This document shows, one piece after another, positions 1 to 7,811 of a DNA stretch of 64,000 nucleotides. How positions within the stretch are numbered: the stretch's first letter is position 1; each line of letters opens with the position of its first letter. Origin of the DNA: Bacillota bacterium. Lineage in GTDB: Bacteria > Bacillota > Clostridia > Oscillospirales > Oscillospiraceae. The stretch covers positions 1-64,000 of the forward strand of contig JAETQY010000011.1 of assembly GCA_021770445.1 (NCBI GenBank), read 5' to 3'. A program made the translations under genes and the position numbers. The notes beneath the pieces were generated by a model. The model saw only the letters and a list, made by a program, of their open reading frames with translations, made no database searches and was not told the origin of the DNA.

Positions 1-2501
1 CCGAACAGCTGGGTGATGAGACGGGCATAGGCGGTCTCGGCGCAGCCGGCGCAGGAGCCGGAGAACTCCAGCAGAGGCTTCTTGAACTGGGAGCCCTTGA
101 CGGACAGGTCGGCCATGTCCTCCTTGGTGGTGACGTTGGCCACCATATAGTTGAACACGTCCTGCTGAGCGGCCTCCTGCTCCTGGCCCACCATGGCCAG
201 AGCGTCCACCGGGCAGGTCTTGACGCACACGGAGCAGCCCATGCAGTCCAGGGGGCTGATGGCGATGGAGAACTTGTACTGGCCCTTGCCCTTGCCGGCC
301 TTCACATCCACGATCTTGGCGGCGGCGGGAGCCTTGGCGGCCTCGTCCTCAGTCAAAGCGAAGGGACGGATGGTAGCGTGGGGGCAGACATAGGAGCACT
401 GATTACACTGGATACACTTGGAGGAGTCCCAGGTGGGCACGGAGACGGCCACGCCCCGCTTCTCATAGGCGGCGGCGCCCAGCTCGAAGGTGCCGTCGGC
501 GTAGGGCTCGAAGGCGGAGACGGGCAGACTGTCGCCGTCCATCCGGTCCACGGGATCCAGGACGTTGTTCACCAGGTCCACCAGCTTGACGGGGCCGGTG
601 TGCTTGTTCTCCTTGGGGGCGTCCACGGCGTCCTTCCAGGAGGCAGGCACGTCAAACTTCTTGAAGGCGGTGGCGCCGGCGTCGATGGCCTTGTGGTTCA
701 TGTCCACAATATCCTGGCCCTTCTTCAGGTAGGAGTGAGTGGCGGCATCCTTCATATACTGGATGGCCTCGGCCTCGGGCATCACCTTGGCCAGGGCGAA
801 GAAGGCGGACTGGAGGATGGTGTTGGTGCGCTTGCCCATGCCGATCTCACGGGCCAGGTCGATGGCGTTGATGGTGTAGACCTGGATGTTGTTCTCGGCG
901 ATATACCGCTTGGCCACGGCGGGCATGTGGTGATCCAGCTCCTCAGCACTCCACTGGCAGTTGATGAGGAAGGTGCCGCCGGGCTTCACGTCCCGAACCA
1001 TGGGGAAGCCCTTGACGATATAGGCGGGCACGTGGCAGGCCACGAAGTCGGCCTTGTTGATATAGTAGGGGGCGCGGATGGGCTGGTCGCCGAAGCGCAG
1101 GTGGCTCACCGTTACGCCGCCGGTCTTCTTGGAGTCGTACTGGAAGTAGGCCTGGACGTACTTGTCGGTGTGGTCGCCGATGATCTTGATGGAGTTCTTG
1201 TTGGCGCCCACGGTGCCGTCGCCGCCCAGACCCCAGAACTTGACCTCGATGGTGCCCTCGGCCGCAGTGTTGGGGGCCTTGTGCTCCTCCAGAGACAGGT
1301 TGGTCACGTCGTCCACGATGCCGATGGTAAACTTCTTCTTGGGCTCGGCCTTGGCCAGCTCCTCATACACGGCGAACACGGAGCGGGGCGGGGTGTCCTT
1401 GGAGCCCAGGCCGTACCGGCCGGCGATGACGGTCTTGTCAGCAATGCCGGCCTCGGCCAGGGCGGTGATCACGTCCTGATACAGGGGCTCGCCCAGGGAG
1501 CCGGGCTCCTTGGTGCGGTCCAGCACGGCAATCTTCTTGGCGGTGGCGGGGATGGCGGCAATCAGCTTGTCGGCCCGGAAGGGGCGGTACAGGCGGACTT
1601 TGATGAGGCCCACCTTCTCGCCGTGGGCGTTCATATAGTCAATGACTTCCTCGGCCACGTCGCAGATGGAGCCCATTGCGATGATGACCCGGTCAGCGTC
1701 GGGGGCGCCGTAGTAGTTGAACAGCTGATAGTTGGTGCCCAGCTTGGCGTTGATCTTGCCCATATACTCCTCGACGATCTCGGGGAGGGCCTCATAATAC
1801 TTGTTGGAGGCCTCACGGTGCTGGAAGAAGATGTCGCCGTTCTCGTGGGAGCCGCGCATGGTGGGGTGCTCGGGGTTCAGGGCGCGGGCGCGGAAGGCGG
1901 CCACGGCGTCCATGTCCACCATCTCGGCCAGGTCCTTGTAGTCCCAGATGGCCACCTTCTGGATCTCGTGGGAGGTGCGGAAGCCGTCGAAGAAGTTGAT
2001 GAAGGGAACACGGCCCTTGATGGCGGCCAGATGGGCCACGGGGGCCAGGTCCATGACCTCCTGCACGTTGCCCTCGGCCAGCATGGCAAAGCCGGTCTGG
2101 CGGCAGGCCATCACGTCGGAGTGGTCGCCGAAGATGTTCAGGGAGTGGGCGGCCACGGTACGGGCGGACACATGGAACACGCCGGGCAGCAGCTCGCCGG
2201 CGATCTTGTACATGTTGGGGATCATCAGCAGCAGGCCCTGAGAGGCGGTGTAGGTGGTGGTCAGGGCGCCCGCGTTCAGCGAGCCGTGGACGGTACCGGC
2301 GGCGCCGGCCTCAGACTGCATCTCGATGACCTTCACGGTGTTGCCGAAGATGTTCTTCTGGCCCTGGGCGGCCCACTGGTCCACATAGTCGGCCATGGGG
2401 CTGGACGGCGTGATGGGGTAGATGCCGGCTACCTCGGTAAATGCGTAGCTGACATATGCAGCGGCATTGTTGCCGTCCATGGTTTTGAATTTTCTTGCCA
2501 T
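1..2501 (-). CDS. nifJ: pyruvate:ferredoxin (flavodoxin) oxidoreductase, 3'-truncated by window edge
   Basis: Oxidatively decarboxylates pyruvate to acetyl-CoA, CO2 and reduced ferredoxin in the cytoplasm. About 833 of the usual ~1,175 residues are inside the window; the C-terminus runs off base 1. The N-terminus MARKFKTMDGNNAAAY followed by the YPITPSSPMAD pyruvate/TPP-binding signature is typical of domain I. Two 4Fe-4S motifs of the ferredoxin-like domain are readable near residues 694-705 (CIQCNQCSYVC) and 750-762 (DCMGCSVCVKTC). The start of the TPP domain follows (SGSCAGCAET, about residue 818). The start codon is the ATG at 2501. A promoter lies about 190 bases upstream, giving a long leader. 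It stands alone and supplies ferredoxin electrons that HydABC could use. Very confident of family. Confidence 0.97.
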   Translation of the reverse strand, partial: MARKFKTMDGNNAAAYVSYAFTEVAGIYPITPSSPMADYVDQWAAQGQKNIFGNTVKVIEMQSEAGAAGTVHGSLNAGALTTTYTASQGLLLMIPNMYKIAGELLPGVFHVSARTVAAHSLNIFGDHSDVMACRQTGFAMLAEGNVQEVMDLAPVAHLAAIKGRVPFINFFDGFRTSHEIQKVAIWDYKDLAEMVDMDAVAAFRARALNPEHPTMRGSHENGDIFFQHREASNKYYEALPEIVEEYMGKINAKLGTNYQLFNYYGAPDADRVIIAMGSICDVAEEVIDYMNAHGEKVGLIKVRLYRPFRADKLIAAIPATAKKIAVLDRTKEPGSLGEPLYQDVITALAEAGIADKTVIAGRYGLGSKDTPPRSVFAVYEELAKAEPKKKFTIGIVDDVTNLSLEEHKAPNTAAEGTIEVKFWGLGGDGTVGANKNSIKIIGDHTDKYVQAYFQYDSKKTGGVTVSHLRFGDQPIRAPYYINKADFVACHVPAYIVKGFPMVRDVKPGGTFLINCQWSAEELDHHMPAVAKRYIAENNIQVYTINAIDLAREIGMGKRTNTILQSAFFALAKVMPEAEAIQYMKDAATHSYLKKGQDIVDMNHKAIDAGATAFKKFDVPASWKDAVDAPKENKHTGPVKLVDLVNNVLDPVDRMDGDSLPVSAFEPYADGTFELGAAAYEKRGVAVSVPTWDSSKCIQCNQCSYVCPHATIRPFALTEDEAAKAPAAAKIVDVKAGKGKGQYKFSIAISPLDCMGCSVCVKTCPVDALAMVGQEQEAAQQDVFNYMVANVTTKEDMADLSVKGSQFKKPLLEFSGSCAGCAETAYARLITQLF

Positions 2502-2628
2502 AGAGGTTCCCTACTTTCTTCCTAATTTTGCAATGGTGGAGAGGTGCTTCTCTGCTCTATTTTACAGGCCTGTCCCCATCTGACCAATGGTGAAAACTGT
2601 TATAATTTTCATAAGCATATGGTTATAT

Positions 2629-2641
2629 CAGGTCAGACCTG
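2629..2641. promoter_or_regulatory. perfect palindrome in the nifJ leader
   Basis: CAGGTCAGACCTG is an exact inverted repeat with a single central base, about 40 bases inside the predicted nifJ transcript. It may be an operator for a dimeric regulator or may arise by chance; no regulator gene is adjacent. Confidence 0.3.
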
Positions 2642-2687
2642 CGGCGCCCCGGCAGACTGGGCGCGCCTTGGGATCACATACAGATGT

Positions 2688-2716
2688 AGTGTAGCACTTT
2701 TTCAGCCGTTTGTAAA
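2688..2716 (-). promoter_or_regulatory. sigma-A promoter of nifJ
   Basis: On the minus strand TTTACA (2716-2711) and TACACT (2693-2688) are separated by 17 bases. Transcription would start near 2681 and give a leader of about 180 bases before the nifJ ATG. Confidence 0.55.
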
Positions 2717-2848
2717 CTTGCCCGGTAAAATTTCCTCCAAATTTTTGTGGTGGCGGCCACCAAGTTTTTTTGTTGCGCCACTATATATAGTACAGCCCCG
2801 CCGGGCTGCGTGCCGGCGGGGCTGGAGCTGTTCAAAATCGATTATGGA

Positions 2849-3541
2849 TCAGGTTCCCATGGCGTTGCTGCCGATGGCTTCGCCAAAGCCGTTGACGTCC
2901 TTGGGCATCCAGACCTGGCGGTCCTTGCCGTTGATGGTGTGCTTCTCCAGCACAAAGTCCACATCAAAGTCCGTGGTGTTGTCGGTGGGCTTCAGCTCGG
3001 CAATGGCCGCGGAGATCTTGTTCAGCAGGACGCTGTACAGCTCCGCCTCGTCGCCGGACAGCAGGGCCTCGTCGGCCATAATCTCCTGCATGACCTGGCC
3101 CATGGCGTTCTCGATACCGTTGGGATCAAAGGTGCTGATGGTGCAGGTGACCACGGCGGTACCGGCCTTCTCGTCGGCCGACTTGGTCGCGGCGCTGAAG
3201 GTCACGTTCTTGAACATGGTCAGGAAGGCATCCACAAAGGTCTGGGCGTCCTCGGTGGTGGCGGTGATGCCCTGGGCCTCGAACATATCCACCATCTGCT
3301 CGGCCAGATCGTCATACACGCTGCCCTCGATGCCCATGTCCTTCCGGGCCTCGGCCTCATCGTTGTAGCCGAAAAGCTCCACCAGGGCGGCGGGGTCGTC
3401 CTTCAGCACGATATCAAAGATGGCCACAGCCACCTTATCGGGATCAGCGATCTCTTCTTTCTTTCCGCAGCTGGTCAAGGTCAGGGAGAACAGCATGAGC
3501 ATTGCCAGCAGCAGCGCGGGGACTCTGCGAACTTGTTTCAC
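2849..3541 (-). CDS. putative lipoprotein of unknown function
   Basis: A 230-residue exported protein. A basic, hydrophobic signal segment ends in a lipobox (SLTLTSC, then GKKEEI), so the mature protein should be anchored outside the membrane. The body is acidic and helical, with no catalytic motif I recognise; it resembles the loosely defined clostridial lipoproteins annotated as DUF5105. The GTG at 3541 is preferred over an in-frame ATG eight codons upstream because AAGGAG (3556-3551) sits nine bases before the GTG and overlaps the coding sequence of the longer form. It is transcribed from its own promoter and is followed by a GC-rich hairpin. Function not known. Confidence 0.8.
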   Translation of the reverse strand: MKQVRRVPALLLAMLMLFSLTLTSCGKKEEIADPDKVAVAIFDIVLKDDPAALVELFGYNDEAEARKDMGIEGSVYDDLAEQMVDMFEAQGITATTEDAQTFVDAFLTMFKNVTFSAATKSADEKAGTAVVTCTISTFDPNGIENAMGQVMQEIMADEALLSGDEAELYSVLLNKISAAIAELKPTDNTTDFDVDFVLEKHTINGKDRQVWMPKDVNGFGEAIGSNAMGT

Positions 3542-3588
3542 TTCAAAGCACTCCTTTTTCAACATTCGGCCCTGGGGCCGTGGAATTC

Positions 3589-3617
3589 ATTATACGAGCG
3601 CCCTACAGAAAAATCAA
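3589..3617 (-). promoter_or_regulatory. sigma-A promoter of lipoprotein gene 2849-3541
   Basis: TTGATT (3617-3612), 17-base spacer, TATAAT (3594-3589) on the minus strand, about 50 bases before the GTG start. Confidence 0.65.
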
Positions 3618-3660
3618 CATCTAAACTCAAATTTATCAAATCTTAATTTTCCCTCCTCTG

Positions 3661-3689
3661 TTGCATTTTCTGCCAAAACACGTTACAAT
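3661..3689 (+). promoter_or_regulatory. sigma-A promoter of comM/yifB
   Basis: TTGCAT (3661-3666), 17-base spacer, TACAAT (3684-3689), about 40 bases before the ATG at 3729. Confidence 0.6.
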
Positions 3690-3728
3690 GAATCTTGATA
3701 ATTTCCGCTTTACCGAGGAGGCAGGGAC

Positions 3729-5246
3729 ATGGTACAATCCATCCAATCTTTGGGGTTCCACGGGATCACCGGCTATCTGGTGACCGCCGAATGCGACCTG
3801 TCCGGCGGCCTGCCCGCCTTCACGGTGGTGGGCCTGCCCGACGCCGCCGTCAACGAGGCCCGGGAGCGGGTGCGCTCCGCCATCAAAAACTGCGGCTTCA
3901 CCTTCCCGGTCAGCCGGATTACGGTCAATCTGGCCCCTGCTCACCTGAAAAAGGTGGGCACCCTCTACGACCTGCCCATGCTGGTGGGCATCTTAGCCGC
4001 CGGCAAGCAACTGCGCCTGCCCAGGGAGAACTGCGCCTTTGTGGGGGAGCTGTCCCTGTCCGGCCGGCTGCGCCCCTGTGCCGGTATGCTGTCCATGGCC
4101 CTGGCCGCCAAGCGGGAGGGAATCGAAGCCCTGTACGTCCCCGAGGAGAACGCCGCCGAGGCCACTCTGGCCGAGGGCCCGGTGATCTACCCCGTCCGGG
4201 ACGTGGAGCAGCTGGAGCGCCACCTCACCGGCGAGGAGCCCATCTCCCCCGCCCCGCCCTGGGTACCGGGAGAAACCGCCCTCCACTGCCCCGACATGTC
4301 CGAGGTGAAGGGCCAGGAACAGGTAAAGCGGGCCCTGGAGATCGCCGCCGCCGGAGGGCACAGCATTCTCATGTCCGGCCCGCCGGGGACGGGCAAGTCC
4401 ATGCTGGCCCGCCGCCTGCCCGGCATCCTCCCGGACATGACCCGCCAGGAGGCTTTGGAGTGCACCGAGATCCACTCCATCATGGGCCAGACCAGCGCCA
4501 AGCAGCCCCTCATCGCCCTGCGGCCCTTCCGGTCGCCCCACCACACTGTGTCCTCCACCGGCATGGCCGGGGGCGGCTCCAACCCTCGTCCGGGAGAAAT
4601 TTCCCTGGCCCACAACGGGGTGCTCTTTTTAGATGAGCTGCCCGAGTTCCCCAAGGAGGTGCTGGAGGTGCTCCGCCAGCCCCTGGAGGACGGACAGGTC
4701 CAAATTTCCCGGGCGGCGGGCACCGTCACCTTCCCCGCCCGATTCATGCTGGTGTGCGCCATGAACCCCTGTAAATGCGGCTGGTACGGCCACCCCTCCG
4801 GCCGGTGCCGGTGCACCGAGGCGGAGGTGAAAAAGTACCTCTCCCGGCTGTCCGGCCCCCTCCTGGACCGGCTGGACCTGTTTGTCCAGGTGGAGCCGCT
4901 GGAGTTCGACGAGCTGGCCCAGCGGGAGCGGGCGGAGACCTCCGCCCAGGTGAAGGAGCGGGTGGACAGGGCAAGAGCTTTACAGACCAAGCGGCAGAAG
5001 GACACCGGGGTGTCCAGCAATTCCCAGCTCACCCGGGAGAGCCTGGACCGCTTCTGTGCCCTGGACGAGGCCTGCCAGCGGCTGATGAAGGGGGCTTTCG
5101 ACCGCATGGGCCTCACCGCCCGGAGCTACGACCGCATCCTCCGGGTGGCCCGCACCATCGCCGATTTGGACGGCGGCGGGGACATCTCCCCTGTCCACCT
5201 GGCCGAGGCCTTACAGTACCGGCCGCCGGAGTACTTACGAAGATAG
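3729..5246 (+). CDS. comM: YifB/ComM family Mg-chelatase-like AAA+ ATPase
   Basis: A 505-residue AAA+ protein, the usual length of this family. The N-terminal ChlI-like domain starts MVQSIQSLGFHGITGY and contains the characteristic TVVGLPDAAVNEARERV stretch. The ATPase core has Walker A GPPGTGKS near residue 217, Walker B-like LFLDELPEF near 298, a C4-type cysteine patch (CKCGWYGHPSGRCRC) and a C-terminal Mg-chelatase domain. In transformable bacteria ComM is a branch-migration helicase that helps integrate incoming DNA; in most Clostridia its role is untested. GAGGAGG lies eight bases before the ATG. The stop codon is only three bases from the repeat-bounded DUF559 cassette. Confidence 0.95.
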   Translation: MVQSIQSLGFHGITGYLVTAECDLSGGLPAFTVVGLPDAAVNEARERVRSAIKNCGFTFPVSRITVNLAPAHLKKVGTLYDLPMLVGILAAGKQLRLPRENCAFVGELSLSGRLRPCAGMLSMALAAKREGIEALYVPEENAAEATLAEGPVIYPVRDVEQLERHLTGEEPISPAPPWVPGETALHCPDMSEVKGQEQVKRALEIAAAGGHSILMSGPPGTGKSMLARRLPGILPDMTRQEALECTEIHSIMGQTSAKQPLIALRPFRSPHHTVSSTGMAGGGSNPRPGEISLAHNGVLFLDELPEFPKEVLEVLRQPLEDGQVQISRAAGTVTFPARFMLVCAMNPCKCGWYGHPSGRCRCTEAEVKKYLSRLSGPLLDRLDLFVQVEPLEFDELAQRERAETSAQVKERVDRARALQTKRQKDTGVSSNSQLTRESLDRFCALDEACQRLMKGAFDRMGLTARSYDRILRVARTIADLDGGGDISPVHLAEALQYRPPEYLRR

Positions 5247-5249
5247 AAA

Positions 5250-5300
5250 ACTCCCTCAGTCACCGCCTTCGGCGGCGACAGCTCCCTCAAGGAGGGAGCC
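5250..5300 (-). repeat. REP-like palindromic unit, left end of DUF559 cassette
   Basis: A 51-base unit with two nested hairpins (CACCGCC/GGCGGCG and CTCCCTC/GAGGGAG) and an outer end ACTCCCTCAGTCA. It is inverted relative to the unit at 5723-5771, so the two form ~50 bp inverted ends around the DUF559 gene. Related units lie at 12950-13043 and 50951-51072. Confidence 0.8.
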
Positions 5301-5320
5301 TATATAGCGAGGAAACAGAT

Positions 5321-5692
5321 ATGTCACTTCCATACAAAAACACATTGATCCCTTACGCAAAAGAACTTCGCAGAAATGCTACAGTACAAGAAAATCATCT
5401 CTGGTATGATTTTCTTCGCAGCTACCCAGTCCGGTTTCAGCGCCAGAAAACAATATCAGGCTTTATTGCGGATTTCTATTGCCATCAAGCAAAACTTATC
5501 ATAGAGGTAGATGGGAGCCAGCATTACACTCAGGACGGACAACTCTATGATTTGGAACGCAGCGCTGTTTTGTCAAAATTTGGCCTGTATGTCCTCCGGT
5601 TCTCCAACACAGAGATCGACACACGTTTTCAAACAGTCTGTGATAATATCCATGCCGAAGTGCAAAAACGCATAGCGGACAAATTTTTGTAA
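5321..5692 (+). CDS. DUF559 domain protein, Vsr/PD-(D/E)XK-like nuclease fold
   Basis: A 123-residue protein of the DUF559 family, related to very-short-patch-repair (Vsr) endonucleases. The putative active site is readable as D51 (IADFYCHQ), E62 and D64 (IIEVDG) and H68 (SQHYT), followed by RFSNTEID. DUF559 proteins are thought to be DNases, but their substrate is unknown. The gene is clearly richer in A+T than the GC-rich neighbours, and its codons differ accordingly, which suggests acquisition. It is enclosed by inverted REP-like units and nothing else lies inside. The ATG is chosen because GCGAGGAAAC precedes it; a read-through form from upstream would translate the repeat. Activity is unproven. 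Confidence 0.88.
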   Translation: MSLPYKNTLIPYAKELRRNATVQENHLWYDFLRSYPVRFQRQKTISGFIADFYCHQAKLIIEVDGSQHYTQDGQLYDLERSAVLSKFGLYVLRFSNTEIDTRFQTVCDNIHAEVQKRIADKFL

Positions 5693-5722
5693 AATAAGAA
5701 TCTTTTTGATATCCACCCAAAA

Positions 5723-5771
5723 GCCTCCCTCTCTGAGGGAGGTGGCACGGCAGAGCCGTGACGGAGGGAGT
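5723..5771 (+). repeat. REP-like palindromic unit, right end of DUF559 cassette
   Basis: A 49-base unit with hairpins CCTCCCTC/GAGGGAGG and CACGGC/GCCGTG, ending TGACGGAGGGAGT. That outer end matches the reverse complement of the left unit's outer end with one mismatch over 13 bases. Confidence 0.8.
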
Positions 5772-5775
5772 CAAT

Positions 5776-5806
5776 AAAAAACGGACGGCTAAGCCGTCCG
5801 TTTTTT
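5776..5806. terminator. bidirectional terminator
   Basis: ACGGACGGCT and AGCCGTCCGT form a perfect ten-base stem flanked by A and T runs. It ends the zinc-ribbon gene on the minus strand and could also stop transcription leaving the DUF559 cassette. Confidence 0.85.
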
Positions 5807-6078
5807 CATACCTTCCTCCACCGTTTCAATGTGGGGAACCAGCCCCGCATCATCTTCTCCGCCTCCTCCCGGGGGCCGAAGGGGTGGCCGTTCTCCTCGT
5901 TGAACTTCAGGTTGAAGGCGATAATGTCGTCCATGGTGGCATCCGGGGCGGTAAAGGCCCCCTTCTGGTAGCAGTAGCGGCAGTAGTCGCCGCTGAGGGT
6001 GCCGTCGACCTCGGTGCCCTGATCCTCGGGCTTGTCCAGGGGCATGGCGCAGCACTGACAAAATTTACGTTCTTCCAT
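5806..6078 (-). CDS. small zinc-ribbon domain protein
   Basis: A 90-residue protein with two CxxC pairs near the N-terminus (FCQCCAMPL and DYCRYCYQKG), matching the putative zinc-ribbon family (Pfam zf-ribbon_2 / PF12674 type) with its conserved GTEVDGTLSGDYC stretch. The C-terminal half is helical and ends in basic residues. These proteins probably bind zinc; no reaction is known. The start MEERKFCQ follows an AAGGAGG site. It lies 81 bases downstream of the WYL regulator on the same strand, with a repeat-rich spacer between. Confidence 0.85.
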   Translation of the reverse strand: MEERKFCQCCAMPLDKPEDQGTEVDGTLSGDYCRYCYQKGAFTAPDATMDDIIAFNLKFNEENGHPFGPREEAEKMMRGWFPTLKRWRKV

Positions 6079-6097
6079 TGGTATTTCCTCCTTATAT

Positions 6098-6163
6098 CGG
6101 ACGGGGTCTGTCCCCCTGTCTCTGACACAAGGATACGCCCTATAACCTGACAGGGTCTGTCAG
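6098..6163. repeat. two short hairpins sharing GGGTCTGTC
   Basis: The core GGGTCTGTC occurs at 6104-6112 and 6153-6161, each within an inverted repeat (GGAC-GGGTCT-GTCC-like and ACCTGACA/TGTCAGGT). The second hairpin contains the stop codon of the WYL gene and can act as its terminator. The pattern resembles REP/RAYT-associated palindromes, but no transposase is in the window. Confidence 0.5.
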
Positions 6164-7059
6164 GTTTCATAAACTTCCAACGATTTTTTGATCTCCTCTT
6201 TCAGAATGTCCCGCCAGTAGTCCGGGGACAGCACCTCCAGCTGGCCGCCGAAGGACAGCAGGAAGGACAGCAGCCACTGGTCCTCCGGGAAGGTGCACTC
6301 CACCAGCAGAGTACCGTCGGGCCGGGCGGTGATCTCCTTCGGGTTAAAGTAGTCCCGCACCCGCCAGGCGGCGGAAGGGGCAAACAACAGCCGTAGGTCC
6401 ACGCCCCGGTAGCCCTCGGGCAGGGGTGGCTCCAGCTGTTCCGGAGGCCGCCGGGGCGGACAGCTCCCCTCCTCTGGGGACAGGTCCTCCATGCGCACCA
6501 GGCGGAAAATACGCCAGTCCTGCCTGTTCCGGCAGAAGGCGGACAGATACCAGCACCCGGACTTGAACACCAGCCGGGCGGGCTCCACCGTGCGGCGGCT
6601 CTTCTCCCCCGCCGAGCTGTAGTAGGTGAAGGTCAGGGGCCGGCGCTCTAAGATAGCCCGCTTTACCAAAGAAAAATTCTCCCGCTCCGCCGAAGCGCTG
6701 CCCCAGTCGGTGAAATCCACCTCCAGCCAATCCCCACCCTCCCGGCGGAACAGGGCGGACAGCCGGGACAGGGCCTCCTCTCCCCCTCCGGTGGCCCGGA
6801 TGGCCTGGAGGGCGAAGAGAATTTCGTCCTGCTGGCTCTGAGACAGCAGCGCCCGGTCCAGCACGAACTGGTCCATCAGGCGGATGCCGCCCCCCTTGCC
6901 CTTCTGGGCGTAGACGGGGATGCCAGCGGCGGACAGGGCGTCCACATCCCGGTAAATGGTGCGCTCCGACACCTCCAGCCGCTTTGCCAGCTCCCCGGCG
7001 GTGACCTCCCGCCTTTCCACCAGCAGGTAGAGAATTTCAAAGAGGCGCCCGTTCTTCAT
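6160..7059 (-). CDS. HTH plus WYL domain transcriptional regulator (YafY family)
   Basis: A 299-residue DeoR/YafY-type regulator. An N-terminal winged HTH (residues ~1-60, EVSERTIYRDVDAL) is followed by the GKGGG wing and a WYL ligand-sensing domain (PLTFTYYSSAGEKSRRTVEP, then WYLSAFCRNRQDWRIFRLVRM) and a WCX C-terminal extension. WYL domains bind nucleotides or nucleic-acid fragments in characterised members. The ATG at 7059 overlaps the sirtuin stop codon (ATGA), so the two are translationally coupled. The last codons lie inside a short palindromic repeat. It may regulate its own operon with cobB and the CatA-like gene; the target is not known. Confidence 0.93.
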   Translation of the reverse strand: MKNGRLFEILYLLVERREVTAGELAKRLEVSERTIYRDVDALSAAGIPVYAQKGKGGGIRLMDQFVLDRALLSQSQQDEILFALQAIRATGGGEEALSRLSALFRREGGDWLEVDFTDWGSASAERENFSLVKRAILERRPLTFTYYSSAGEKSRRTVEPARLVFKSGCWYLSAFCRNRQDWRIFRLVRMEDLSPEEGSCPPRRPPEQLEPPLPEGYRGVDLRLLFAPSAAWRVRDYFNPKEITARPDGTLLVECTFPEDQWLLSFLLSFGGQLEVLSPDYWRDILKEEIKKSLEVYET

Positions 7060-7781
7060 CGGACCGTAATCTGCCCCAGCACCTGACCGATGGGCAGGTT
7101 GATGGCCAAACCGGCCCGGTCGTCGTAGGGGGTGGGGCTCTTGTTGATGAGCACGAGACGGTTTCCCCGGAAATAGTTGATGAGGCCCGCCGCGGGGTAC
7201 ACCGCCAGGGAGGTGCCCCCGATGATGAGCAGGTCGGCCGCCCGGATGTCGGACACCGCCCCCTCGAGGGTGGCGCTGTCCAGCCCCTCCTCGTAGAGGA
7301 CCACGTCGGGCTTGACGGTCCCGCCGCAGGAGCACTTGGGAACACCCGTCCCCGCTTTGATATCCTCCACCGCATAGGGCTTATGGCATTTCATGCAGTA
7401 GTTGCGGTGGACGGAGCCGTGGAGCTCCCACACCCGTTTGGACCCGGCCTTCTGGTGCAGGCCGTCGATGTTCTGGGTGACCACGCTCCTCAGCTTGCCC
7501 GCCGCCTCCAGCTCCGACAGCTTTTTGTGGGCGGCATTGGGCTGGGCGTCCAGACAGAGCATCTTGTCCCGGTAGAAGCGGTAAAACTCCTCGGGCATGG
7601 CGTCGAAGAAGGTGCGGCTCAAAATTTCCTCCGGCGGCCAGGCGTACTTCTGGTTGTACAGCCCGTCCACACTTCGAAAGTCCGGGATGCCGCTCTCCGT
7701 AGATACCCCCGCCCCGCCGAAAAAAACTATGGAACTGCTTTCGTCAATCCACTGCTGCAGGGTTTTGATTTTTTCGTCCAT
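7056..7781 (-). CDS. cobB: NAD-dependent protein deacylase (sirtuin)
   Basis: A 241-residue SIR2 family enzyme that removes acyl groups from lysines using NAD+, releasing nicotinamide and O-acyl-ADP-ribose. Visible motifs are the NAD-binding GAGVSTESGIPDFRS (residues ~24-38), TQNIDGLHQKAG, the catalytic His in ELHGSV, a zinc site with CMKC and CSCGG, and GTSLAVYPAA. AAAGGAGGAAGACC precedes the ATG. It is downstream of the CatA-like gene by 30 bases and overlaps the WYL regulator by four, so all three may be one transcript. Confidence 0.96.
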   Translation of the reverse strand: MDEKIKTLQQWIDESSSIVFFGGAGVSTESGIPDFRSVDGLYNQKYAWPPEEILSRTFFDAMPEEFYRFYRDKMLCLDAQPNAAHKKLSELEAAGKLRSVVTQNIDGLHQKAGSKRVWELHGSVHRNYCMKCHKPYAVEDIKAGTGVPKCSCGGTVKPDVVLYEEGLDSATLEGAVSDIRAADLLIIGGTSLAVYPAAGLINYFRGNRLVLINKSPTPYDDRAGLAINLPIGQVLGQITVR

Positions 7782-7811
7782 AGGTCTTCCTCCTTTTATG
7801 CTTTCAAATCA

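Larger units (their letters stand above)
2502..2848. other. intergenic region between lipoprotein gene and nifJ
   Basis: This 347-base stretch carries no convincing gene. It holds the nifJ promoter (2688-2716) and a perfect 6+6 bp palindrome CAGGTC-A-GACCTG at 2629-2641 inside the nifJ leader. A 7-bp-arm palindrome at 2744-2758 is followed on the plus strand by a run of T (2761-2767). A GC-rich hairpin at 2794-2823 directly follows the lipoprotein gene and is probably its transcript end, although no U tract follows it in that direction. Confidence 0.6.

Noticed and set aside
5250-5771. The DUF559 segment as a classical insertion sequence
   Set aside because: There is no transposase, and no convincing short target-site duplication can be read at the outer ends; the REP-like cassette description fits better.
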